Below are positions 1 to 12,500 of a stretch of 64,000 nt of DNA, in pieces (position 1 is the stretch's first letter; every line of letters starts with the position of its first letter). The notes beneath the pieces are model-generated. The model searched no databases. It saw only the letters and a program-made list of their open reading frames with translations, and was not told the origin of the DNA. This DNA comes from Hybos culiciformis (Eukaryota > Arthropoda > Insecta > Diptera > Hybotidae). The position numbers were made by a program, and so were the translations under genes. The stretch lies in the NCBI GenBank assembly GCA_964007475.1, contig OZ023273.1, forward strand, positions 23,423,557 through 23,487,556. Reading direction: 5' to 3'.

Positions 1-58
1 AAATTTTTGGACACATTAGTTATGGCACGTATCGAAGTTCGGGGATCAACTACTATCT
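1..58 (+). CDS. Possible 3' end of an exon of an unidentified upstream gene
   Basis: Frame 1 is open from the first base and reads KFLDTLVMARIEVRGSTTI, then meets a perfect consensus donor (GTAAGT at 59-64). The stretch is less AT-rich than its surroundings and uses codons such as CGT, CGG and GGA, which is unusual for the non-coding DNA here. I do not recognise the protein. The opposite strand is also open across the same bases and would be preceded by a TTACAG acceptor (minus strand, bases 64-59), so the strand is uncertain. The window edge prevents extension. Confidence 0.3.
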
Positions 59-3000
59 GTAAGTATTGTCTACGTATAACAACTTATTAACGTTTATCTA
101 AAATTCAGTACAGTAATAATTGTAGGATGCTTAAATAACATACATACTACATGTTACTATACATTAGTATACTAGTAATCGCCAGCACTCGAAATTCGAG
201 TGAGATTACTTTTCATTTGATTTTGTTTTGAATGAATCATAGTATTTGTTGTTGTATACATTAAAAATTAATTTCGTGATTTCAAAAAAAACTGATTCAA
301 ACAAATTTATGATGATACCTTCATTTAAAAAAGTTATCAAAATCGGTCCATAAATTTCATCTGTTGTAGAGATACCAAAGGTTTGTATGGAAAAAAGTTA
401 GAAGATTTATATATAGATTAAAAAAAAAATTAATTATGTGAAAATAAAATCAAAGTTTCATAAAAATTTCTTTGTATGTACCTATTATAAAACCTTGTGC
501 AAATGTTCTAATCTAAGTCCACATCATTGAATTTACTTAATTAAGTTTTAAATTGTAACAATAGTTGCTTCCTGATGGAGCAAATATTTTCCTGCCAATA
601 AAAAATTCATCAAGGTTGAAATCAAACAATGAAATTCAGCTCATCTAAAATGAAATCATAAGGCAACATTTTCATTTTTTCTAAAATCGAATGATTATTT
701 ATTTTTATTTATTTTTAGCGACCTATAAGTATTAATTATCAGACTAAGATAGTACAGCCACTTTTGTTGGTTCAGACCCTAATAATAATTGCAGAATTTG
801 GTCATATCACCTTATCCAGTAAATTTTACCAAACTTTCGTATCTTATGCTAAACTATACTTAATATGTACATTATAAGAATAATAATTAAATGATTTCGT
901 TCGTATATCTTGATTATAATTACAATGTAATTTCAATGTCTCGCTTGATACTAACGATATCCCAGCTAGCACTGAATGCATTTTGAATCAATTCAAAATA
1001 CATTGAACGTGATACTTGAATGCATTACTATACATTACTTTTTTCAAAGAGGTTTTGATTACGATGTCCGCCTGTAGAATATATCTCCCCTTAAAAATGG
1101 TTACGGCAAATGCATCACAAAATGCATTTCGAAAAAGTATTTAGAACGTATTTAGGAAATGTATTTCTGAATACATTTAAATAATGAGTTTTAAATCTAT
1201 TTTGGAAATGTATTGATAATGCATTTAAGCTGGGATTAGTTATAGTTCATAACGAAATAATTTAAAATAAAAAAAAGGAAAATTTCTAGTGTAAATATAA
1301 ATTTTTGTAAAAGCGCAATATATTATCCACATTACATTTTTGTAAAAATACAAAAATATTTTTAAAAATCTATGTACGTAGGCTTTCGGAAATTTTGGTT
1401 TCTTGAATTCACAATCATTTTTCGGCATTAATATCGAATTTTTTGTTGATTTCGGTGTTATGGCGTTAGTTCGTGAAGACTGTAAATAGATGCATATATC
1501 AAAGTATTAAGGACCGAATATTTAAAGGTTAATTTCCAATATTACACTACAAATAAAAATACACAAATTCAAAAATAAAAGAAAATTAAACAGACCATAA
1601 AGATCAGTTTTTATCCTTGTTAAAACAAATAACTTTAACAAGGAAGGAATTTTATTTCTATGTTGTTTTTTTTTAATTATAACAAAAATGTTTTCGTGAT
1701 GAATCATTGAAATCTAATAAGAGAAAATGTTATTACGATCTCCATGTTGTTTTTATGATTACAACTTGCGATAATGTATATATATCCTGTATCTACAAAA
1801 AAATTAATACATATTATCTACCCGTTCAAATCAAACTATGTCAATTTTTTGCTTATTTTATACTTTAACTTCAAGCAAGGAACGCTGTAACGCTATAAGC
1901 GAAACTTATAATTTTATTTTTATTGAATATTAAAAGTATAGAAACTATTGACAACTTAAGTAAATTTATTATGCATTATGGATCTCAAATTTATAAATTG
2001 CAAGATGATAATGTTGTTGATATTGATAAGAAAAATATTTCTATTAATGTATATTCTTTGACTTGTCCTGAAATAATATAAAGAATGAGTTTTTTTAATA
2101 GCATACTCTTAAAATTTCCCCGTCTTTAATTCTTCTTATTATTTTAAAAATTTATATATATTAATTAAAACTTAGGGCATTAAATTACAAATAAAAATGC
2201 AATAATTCAATAATCTTATTATTTTATTGAATATGTTATTCTAAAAAATTAAACAAAATGACATACAACACAGCAGCACCAACTTTTTGTAAGTACATTT
2301 TTGATATATTTAAAGAATTTTAAGTTGAAAATAATATGTAACGTTTTTTTGATAGTACAATATGGAAAAAACATTTTCATATAAATTCAAATTTTAAATT
2401 TTCGCTGAGAAAGACCAGTGATTTCAAAGGCGCTCTCAAGTCTACGAAAATTTCACCATTTTCACTTTCACCACAACAATATGAGAGTAAGCTACAATTG
2501 TAGCAAGAAAAAAGGAAACTTAAATTTATTGACATAATAATTCTTCTATAATATTAACTAGACGTTTTTATGTCAACAACACAGTTAACAAAAAAGATAA
2601 GGAAAGCCGATAGATATAAACAAATATCGAAACCAAGGATTTAAAATAGAAACCACTTTTATCTGTTAAAAAATTTTATGTATTATAAAAGAAAATTCTA
2701 ATGAATATTAATTTTATTTAAAAATTTTATTTAGATTTAAAAAAATAATTTTAATATTAATATTTATGCGTATGTAAGGGACATCATTCTGCTGCAAAAT
2801 ACTTTGTACGGATAAGTAAATTGGTTGATTGGGAATTGATCGAAAATTAAGTCATTGGATTCAAAATTGACTGATTTGACTGATATGGTGTCATTTTAAC
2901 TAAAATCGATTTCTTAGCCTCATTTTGCTTATTGTCAATATTTGTTTGAGGCTTTTTAGTATTTATCTGAAATTTGATTAAAAAACATTTTATATGTAGT

Positions 3001-3517
3001 TAAGTTTCATTACTAATATTCATTTATACTGTGACTGACATTTAATTAATTTGTATCATGTATGTACATCTGCTAAGAATTATTTTTTTTCGATGTCAAC
3101 GACAAACTGCAAACAAAACAAATACTGCTGTATAATACTTGCTCTCATTTCTAATTTGAAAAGGAAACGTTGAAAACTTAAAAAAAAGAAATAAAAAAAA
3201 TTAAACAGATTTATTTTATTTGACCTTTTTTTTATCATCATTCTTTGTAAAATCGTAGCTATTTGTTCTTCGTTCGTTTACAGTTGCGTTTTTTTATTTT
3301 AATATTTAAAAATTGCAATTGATTTTAAAATTAAATTATTTATTTTATTTTATTATTTTTTCGTGAAATTTATTTTTAAAATTTGTTTTTAATTCAAAAT
3401 TTTTTAGTAGTCTGCTTCTTCTGCTAAGTAGCTTTAAGAAAATTCATTAAAATTGTTAACTTAGGCAGGGAAAAGACTCGCCACAAAGCAAAGTCAAAAA
3501 AGAAAAGGATAAAACAA
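59..3517. other. Non-coding region upstream of asp
   Basis: No open frame here looks coding. The sequence is AT-rich with many homopolymer runs and scattered stops in all frames. It contains the inverted-repeat element at 959-1236. The last few hundred bases should hold the asp promoter and 5' UTR, but I see no convincing TATA box or initiator, which would suit a broadly expressed cell-cycle gene. Confidence 0.5.
959..1236. mobile_element. Small inverted-repeat (MITE-like) element
   Basis: The ends are exact inverted repeats, ATCCCAGCT at 959-967 and AGCTGGGAT at 1228-1236. Just inside them lie matching TGCATTT-type motifs (GAATGCATTTT on the left, AATGCATTTAAGC on the right). The interior repeats variants of AATGCATTT and GTATTTnnGAA several times. 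It is 278 bp and has no coding capacity. A clear target-site duplication is not visible, so the superfamily is unassigned. Confidence 0.5.
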
Positions 3518-3532
3518 ATGAGTTCGTTTCAA
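3518..3532 (+). CDS. asp: asp exon 1, coding part (MSSFQ)
   Basis: Five codons precede the donor CAA|GTAAGA. The short first coding exon is followed by a 79-bp intron with a long T-run and a TTTTAG acceptor at 3611. Phase 0 matches exon 2. The resulting N-terminus, MSSFQVNITPPQ, resembles the start of fly Asp, which supports this ATG over the ATG at 3684. The 5' UTR extent is unknown. Confidence 0.75.
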
Positions 3533-6500
3533 GTAAGAATTTTATTAAAAAGAAAAATATTAATAATAAATTTTTTTTTTTTTTAATTAAATTCAAAAAA
3601 TTAAATTTTAGGTAAATATTACACCGCCTCAACCAAATACGGGCAATAAGCAAAATGAGGCTAGGGAACCGATTCTAGTAACAATGGCACCATTTTCAGC
3701 CAAATCAATTGTCTCCTTTGAAGATGTCCCTGTTACAAAAACAGCTAAAAGAATTCTTAAAATTTATAATCCATCGGATAGCGAAATTGAGGTGACAAAA
3801 AAAAAAAAGACTAAATTTAATGTAGCGTCTCAATCACAAATTATAATTTACAATTTTGTGCTATTAGGCGGGATATTGTATTAAAAATGTAAAAGATTCT
3901 AATCCAAATTTCAAGGAAGGCCAATATTAGGCACATACCGTAGTAATGCATGCCTAGACAAGACACAATTGATTTTAATTAAACTAGATTTTACTTCTAA
4001 ATAAATAAAATGTTATACACATGAAAAACATTTAGATAGTACAGTACAGAAGGTACTAATATGACTGATGTAGGTATCGTAAAAAGGCAGGCATTGTAGG
4101 TAGTTAGGTAGGTGGGTACATTTATATTAAGTAGGTAATTTTCCAAGCATAAAATATCCAATTTCATACCTACTTAATGCAAGTTATAAATAAATTCGAT
4201 GCCCATAATAAATTTGGCCTTAAAATCAATTACATTAACCTTGTAACTGGCTAGTATTCAAAATTAAAAGATTTATCTACCTAATCCGCAAAATTTAATT
4301 TTCACAAAATTGTATCCAATCATAGCTCTTAATATTTTTGTAAAGAAATCATATTTAAAATAATAAATAAACTAATTAAAATGAGTAAATAGTAGACATT
4401 TATTAAATATATTTTTATTTTTAATTTTTATATTGTAATTTCTTACAAGAAAAATTTATGTTGATTTATATTTAAATATCTTTGACCAGAGCACAAGAAT
4501 AATGATTTGGTGAAAGAGAAACAAATTTTTTTTTTCAACGCATAATATTTGATATTTATTGTTGCAAATTTTGGATATAATTTTTATTTAAATTTGAATG
4601 AACCATATTTGGTTTTCTTAAGCTTTATTTTTTCCTTGAAGCAATTTTTATTTTTCTAGTTAAACTTTAAGAAATATCAATATCGGCTTTCCGAAAATTA
4701 AATAGAATGTAGATAATTTTGTAATTTTGAATTTAGTTCGAAATCGGTGTTCGTAGCAATTTTTTTTTCTATCACAAAAAAGTTGTATAAAAGTCGATCT
4801 ACTAAATGAGAAAATATAAAATTTTTAGAAAACTTAATAATTTTGGATAAAAAAGATGAAAATATGAATTTACTAATTTTTTTAATTGTGTTATTTTTGA
4901 TTTATCAATTGAAAATATTGTTTGATCAATAAATGTTTTCAATTATTGTTGTTATGAATGAAAAAATATATTGAACACTATCATAATAAAAGTGTAAAAA
5001 TGTTTTTCTTCTTTTCATTGTAATTTAAAACTATGCATGATTAATTTCAAAAATAATAATAATAATAATAATAATAAACCTAATTTAGTTTTAACATGAT
5101 AGGTTACATTTTGTTAAATAATTGTTTCAAGGATAAATGTTTTTAACTTTGTCAAACCACCAAATAAGCATTATTATTTTAAACTCTCTTTTATCGTCAC
5201 AAAACTATTTTTTTTATCGACGATGAATTTCTTTATATAAGTACTGTATCATGTTCATTTTTCATCATGCATTATGTATATTTAAATTAAAAGTAAAAGT
5301 ATTTATTTACACAATTTAGGACATAGACTTAGTCAATTATATGTAATAATTAAAAAGAAGAAATCGAAGCAAGTTAATTTAATTGTTCAACTTTTTACAT
5401 TCGTTTGAAATATTAGGTTGTGGTAAATAAAAAATTACGACCAGAATTAAATGTGACATTACAATGGACTTCGAATGTTGTTCCAGCTGAAAGTGAAATA
5501 TCTATGGAAATTGTTTGGAATCCACTACAAGAAATTGTTGGCAAAGAAATAATTCAAATTATTGATAATCGAAATTACAAAAAAGATGTTTCACTAATTT
5601 TCAAGACGTTAAAAAAACCAAAAGCCGTAAGCATTAATATCGAATTAGCAAATAAAAAAAAATTATTGATTAAATTTATATAAATATATATTTATTTAAG
5701 GGTGTTAAACGTTTTCCTACGGTCACAACAGGCACATTGAAAAATCTTAAATTGAAATCGCCAAAAAGTAACATCAGTAAATTAAAACTTTTGCAACCGA
5801 AAAAAGATGATCCTAAACTGGCAACTCGAACTACAGTAAATCCTGTCATAAGATCATCGTCCCAAAACAATACAATCCAATTAATTGAAGAAAAAAGTGT
5901 TGAAATTAATACAAAACAAATTTATCTTCCCAGTGAAAAAGAAATAAATATTAAAAATAAAGAAAATGTAAGCCCAATGCCAACAATAATGGTTAATAAA
6001 ACATTATATTTTACTCCTGAACAAAAAGAATCAAATAATATGGACTATTTGGCATCATTACCTACTCCTGTTGGAAAATCTACCAATCATTTAAGTGGAC
6101 GTCTAATAAATTATTCACCAGAAGATATGTCAAAAACAATAACTACTCAATCATCACAAGAAACTAACAGTAGTAACCAATTATATTTAAAATCGAAGCA
6201 TTTAATAACAGTTGTGGAGGAAAATGATTGTAATCAGATGATGAGTTCAACTTTTCAACGCATTACACCAGAACTAACGTTTATTCAAGAAAAAAACTGT
6301 TTGGAAAAAATCGAAATTTCAAAAGATGTTAATAATCTCCTAACAATAAATAATAAAACTTTTGACGTTAAATCAGATTTTTTGAATAATTCAGATTCAC
6401 AACTATCTATTGAAAAAGATAATATTTATCAAGAACAAGGTAATATTAAAGCAAAAATCTTGTTATTTTTAATTGATTTTATGACTTATTACCTAATTAT

Positions 6501-9500
6501 TATTTTTTCCTTTAGTATATTCTAATTCAGGCTCTCGACTTGCTTGTATAGAGGAAGAAGCAGTTTCACCCACTAATCAAATGAAAAAACCGACAGATAA
6601 TCTCAAGCGTGACGTTCAATTGGTTGGAACTCCATTAAGAAAGCATTCGGAATCTATGAAAAATTTATCATTAATGAAATCTCCACAAATTCCATTTGCA
6701 ATTCAAGGCTCAATGCCAAATTTGAACGACATGGAAGCTATTCAGTCTATAGAAAAAAATCGCTACTATTATGATAATCATGTTCAAAATTCAAATGATT
6801 TTTATGAATCAAATGTGAATATTAGTGACACGAGTATTAGTAGTACCAAATCGAATGACTTTATTTTCAATCAACATGAAATTTTAGCAGCATCTAGTCG
6901 TTACAATTTACACGAAGAGTGCCAAATATCCGATACCAATAAAAGACAGAAATCAACAGTTCAAAATTCCAATTATAAAAGACGTCGGGAGGAAGAATCA
7001 CCGAAACAACTTTTAAATATTCCTAAGTCAAATATAATTCAAATTTCACCCCCAAAACGATCTAAAATAGAAGAGCTTCCATTAATTGGGACCACTATGT
7101 TTAGAACTCCGAAACTGTCCAATGTTCAACAAAACCAAAATAAAAAAATTCAAAAAATGTCGACCGCAAGGAAACCGATCACTCCAAGAAAAATGAAAAT
7201 AGAGCCCAGGCAATTTTTATATAATTCTGATACATTTCTTTTGCCTTACATTAATCCAGACCCTTTTGCCGCAACAACGACTGAAGATCCATTTCTTACT
7301 AGAAACATGTATTTTGATCAATGTTATGTGGAGAAATATGAAAAACAGTTCACAAAGTGGTTAAATGCATTAGTTTCTATACCATCAGAGCTACGTTCAG
7401 ATGATGAACAAAATATTGACGTTGGAAAACTTTTTAGTGAGGTTCGGAATAAACAGTTGATATTAGCACCAACAAAAGAAGAACATTCAATGAATTATTT
7501 AACAAAATTTAGAATGGAATCACTCAGAGGAGCTGCAGTTCGTTTATTTATGAGCGAAGAAATGCGTATTCCTTGTTCTAATATAGCGGTTTACATTAAA
7601 AAAGGTGAACTAAAAATTTATGAGATTTTCCTATCCCATTTTATAGAGCTCTTTATTTTTAATACAAAGACAGAATTTAGACATATGTATATCTGATTAT
7701 GCCATGAATAAAATTAGTCTAAAATTTAATAATCTTGAATATAATGTTCCTATTGGATGCTATGATTTGAGGTCATGAATCATTAGTCTGAAAATTTTTG
7801 TTTATAAATAAAATTACGTATATAGCAGATGCAGACGACATTTTAAGAAATCATATTATTTAAATATGAATAATTTAAGTCCTCAATAAAAATTTAAAAG
7901 CAAAAGTCCACACAAAATATTTTTTACCTAACATCCCTTATTACTCTTAACGTTTTATAAAACTATGATATCGTTTTACTTAATTTTTAACTTTTTTTTT
8001 TATATTACAGCTGGAATTTCTATGCGTTCGGATCGTCATTTGCATTTGGATGTGGTGATGCAACGAAATATTTTAGAATTACTATTATCATTTAATCCTT
8101 TGTGGCTAAGAATTGGTCTAGAAGTGGTCTTTGGTGAAATTATTCATCTTCATTCTAATTCAGATGTAGTGGGCTTATCAACATTCATATTAAATCGCTT
8201 ATTTCGGGATAAATTTCTTGAAGAAAAATATTCAAGGGCTTATGCTTTATCAGATGAATATAATAATCATATCAAAGAATTTACATTGCAAAAAATTTTA
8301 TTCCTTTTACTTTTTTTGGACAAAGCTAAAATGAAAAACATAATCAAGCATAATCCATGTTTATTTGTAAAAACTTCAAATTTCAAGGAAACAAAGCAGA
8401 TTTTATTAAAATTCTCTTCTGAGCTTCTAGCTAGTGTTGGAGATGTCACAAAAGATCTACGTCGTTTTGGTTATGTTCTGTTGCATAAACAAACATTTAT
8501 GGATGAATTTAATTATGCGTTTAAAAATTTAGCAGTGGACTTAAGAGATGGCATTCGATTAGTTCGAGTAGTTGAAATAATTTTACTTCGGAATGATTTA
8601 ATATCTCAAGTACGTTGTCCAGCCATTTCACGATTGCAGCGGATTTATAATGTTAATTTAGCTTTGAAAGCCTTGGCAAATGCTGGATTTGAACTTAAGG
8701 GCGATATACATGCGCATGAAATTGTTGATGGTTACAGAGAAAAAACTTTTTCTTTGCTTTGGCAAATTATTTATAAATTTAGAGCACCAAAGTTTATTGC
8801 AGCTGCTAATGTTATACAAAAATGGTGGAGAAAAAATTGGTTGAAAGTACTGATAATGCGCAAAATTAAACTGAAAATTGAATTGAAACGAAATCGAGCT
8901 GCTATAAAGATACAGACAGCTTTTCGTGGGTATATAGCTAGAAAATACACAAAGATACTACAATGGCAACGAACTCAAGCAGTTCTTTGTTTACAAAAAT
9001 ATTGTAGGAGATTTTTGGCCAAGCGCAAAGTTATTATTGCCATAAGCTCTGTAATTTTAATTCAGCGTTGGTACAGGCAATGGAAGATTGTTCGGCAGTG
9101 TCGAAAAAAATTTATTGAAATGCAACAAAGTGCGCTAATCATACAATTTTGGTATAGAAGAGTAGTTCTTACTCGAAAGCTGGAAAAAATCATACCCATT
9201 ATTAGAGAGATAAAAGCAGTTGCAAAACTAAAACATGAAAAATCACTTATTTTACAAAGAGTTCTAAGATCGTATGTAATTCGAAAAAAATTACGCTCTA
9301 TTGTCAACGGTTTTATTCAATATAATCGTAAAAGAAAGTTAGAATATCATAGTGCATCGAAAATTCAGTCGTTTTTCCAACAAATTAAATTACGTCGTAG
9401 CTTCTTAAATAAACGGAATGCTGTAATTAAAATTAAAAATTATTGGCGTTCTTATAAAGCAATGCGTGTGGCACGAGCTCAATTTTTAGGCAGAAGAGAA

Positions 9501-12500
9501 GCTGCTATAGCCATACAACAGTATTATCGATCTTATGCAGCTACAAAAATTATTAAAAACTATTATCTTACTCTTAAAATTCAAACAATTGTGATTCAAA
9601 ATCGCTTTAGAGCAAATAAACTGTGTCAAATCCAAAAAAAAACTTATGAAGAATTACGTTGCAACGTAATAAAAATTCAGAAAAAGTTTCGAGCCAAGGA
9701 ACTAATGAAAAAAGACTTAAATTATTATTCTAATGTTAGAAAATCTGTTATTTTTATTCAGCAACGATGGAGAGCTAAGCTAGAAATGAGATCGCAAAGA
9801 CATAAATATTTGATGCTTCGAAATTCTGCTATTTTAATTCAAAGAAAATTTTTAGCCTTAACTCAAATGAAAAAACAAAGAAATAAGTATGTATCAATGA
9901 AAACATCCGCAATAGTAATTCAGCAGCAATTCAGAGCTTTTGTGGCAATGAGAACTAACAGAATTTATTATTTGAATTTAATAAAATATGTTATCTTCAT
10001 TCAGCAACATTACAGAGGATTAAGACTTGTAAAATCAAATTTTGTTCAATATAATCAAATGAAAAAAGCTACATTATTTATACAACAGCGATATCGAGCT
10101 CTTAGAGAAATGAGAACACATAGGTCTAAATTTATCAACTTACGAACAAATGTCGTTTTTATTCAAAGAAAATGGAAAGCAACATTATTAATGCGCCAAA
10201 CTCGTATAAAATATTTGGAACTTCAATATAATACAATTTTAGTGCAACAACGTTATCGAGCCAATAAGTTAATGCATAAAGAAAGGGGAAGTTATGTACA
10301 AAAACGAAAAGCTACTATCGTATTACAATGTCATTTAAGAGGATGGTTGGAAATGAATTACGCTAGAAACGAGTATTCTAAGTTAAAGAAAGCCACATTA
10401 TGTATTCAACAAAGATTTAGGGCTCAAAAAGCAATGAATAAAGCTCGCACAAAATATTTAAAATTGAGGGAAGTTGTAAGTCAGGTACAAAAAAGACGAA
10501 GGTCTTTAATGATAATGCGTAATGATTACAGAAGCTTTGTATTATTAAAAAAATGTGTCATATTTATTCAGAGAAAATTCAAAGCTAATTTTGAAATGAA
10601 AAAATGCAGACAATCGTTTTTAGATTTGAAACACTACTCAATAACAATTCAGCAACGATGGAGAGCGCAACAAGAAATGAGGAAACTTTGTTCAAACTAT
10701 TTGCAATTAAAAAAATCAACTTTGTATATTCAACAAAAATTGAGAGCTAAGTGGGCAATGAAAATTCAAAGAAAAGAATACCTCACTTTGAAACTAGTTA
10801 CTGTCAGAATTCAACGTTATTATAGAGCTACAATCAATATGCGAGAACAATGTAATCAATTCAGATTATTAAAAGAATATACCATTAAAATTCAGCAGTT
10901 ATATCGAGCTAAAATCTCTATGATAAAAAATAGAAATTATTATAACGACCTTCGAACAAAGACGATTTTTGTGCAGCAGACTTACCGTGCCAAACAAGCA
11001 ATGAATTTGATGAGAACCCAATACTTGCTAAAAAAGGAAAGTTGTATAAAAATTCAAACTTATGTACGATCACATTTGCTCATGAAACGTGAACAATATA
11101 AATTTTTGCAGTTAAAACAAGCTGTTCTGAAAATTCAAAAATGGTACCGGGCAATTTTAATAATGCGTACAACAAAAGCAGAATATGAATTGAAAATAAA
11201 GTCAATATTGAAAATTCAAAGTTTTTATCGTGCACAACAAAAAAGGTACGAATTTGTTCAATTGAAAAAAGCTGTAACAAATATTCAGCAGCGCTTTAGA
11301 GCAAATCTGATAATGCAAATAGAACGCAAAAAGTACCTAATACTAAGAGAAAAAGTTATTTTAATTCAAAGAAAGTTTAGGGCAAATCATCTAAGGCGAA
11401 TCCTTCGAAATCAATATTTATTAATTCGATCTCTTGTCATTAGCATTCAGCAAAGGTATAGGGCAAAATTGAAAATGAGAGATGACAGACATAACTTTTT
11501 ATTAATAAAAAATGCAGTTATTACAATAGAATCGAAATATTTAGCAAAACTCAAAATGAAACAAGATCGTGAATTATATTTACGGTTGAAAATGACAGCA
11601 TTAGGAATGCAATCTTTTTCTCGGGGTTATTTAGCAAGGCGAAATTTTAATGAAAAAATGACTCCTGAAATGAGAATTTTATTGAGAAAAAAAAGAGCTG
11701 CGAGAATTATTCAACGTGTGTGGCGTGGATATCGTATTCGAAATACTTGGAAAAATAATTTGAAATTAATGATGATAAGAGAACGACTGTGTGGAATGAA
11801 AAAAAATGATTCAAAAAGTTCTGTTAAATTCAAGATAACATCATATATTAAATTTTTAAAAGGACGTTTTCATGTTCAAGAAGCTCTATCAGTTTTAATG
11901 AAATTAGGTAAGTACAGCAATACAGACTTGAGAAAATAGTCGAGAGCATAAAGATGGTATCCCACAATAAAAACAAGTATTCAGATTCAGACCGAAAAAC
12001 TAAGACTATTGACTATAATCATAGATTAAGAATACAGAAAGATTGGAAGCTTCATACAACATTTTTTCAGTCTTTTTTGGTATTTTATTGTGAAGGTGTT
12101 AGTAAAACTAAATAAAATTCTTTTCATACATTGATAATTATCACGTATTTTATTTTGTTTTACTAACACATTGACTTAAAAATACCAAAAATAATGTTGT
12201 ATGAAGCTTCCCATCTTTCTGTATTCTTAATCTATGCTATAATACAACAATTAAAAAGTGAAAAAAAAGGTTTGCAACCAACTCATGAATCGTACAAGTT
12301 CCTCTTCAGATACTTCTTACTTAAATTCAGATGTAAAAATCAGTTCGTATAAACCCTAACCTGTTCAGATTGTTGTAAAGTAACATACCTACGTGCCTTA
12401 TGCAATTAAAAATTTTCTGCACCACTACACTTCACAATATACATAAATAATTATGTGTCATTATTTTTATTTTTAGAGAATTTATCAAGGTCAGTACCAA

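Noticed and set aside
8267..11280. Minus-strand frames inside asp exon 6
   Set aside because: Shadows of the + strand asp coding sequence.
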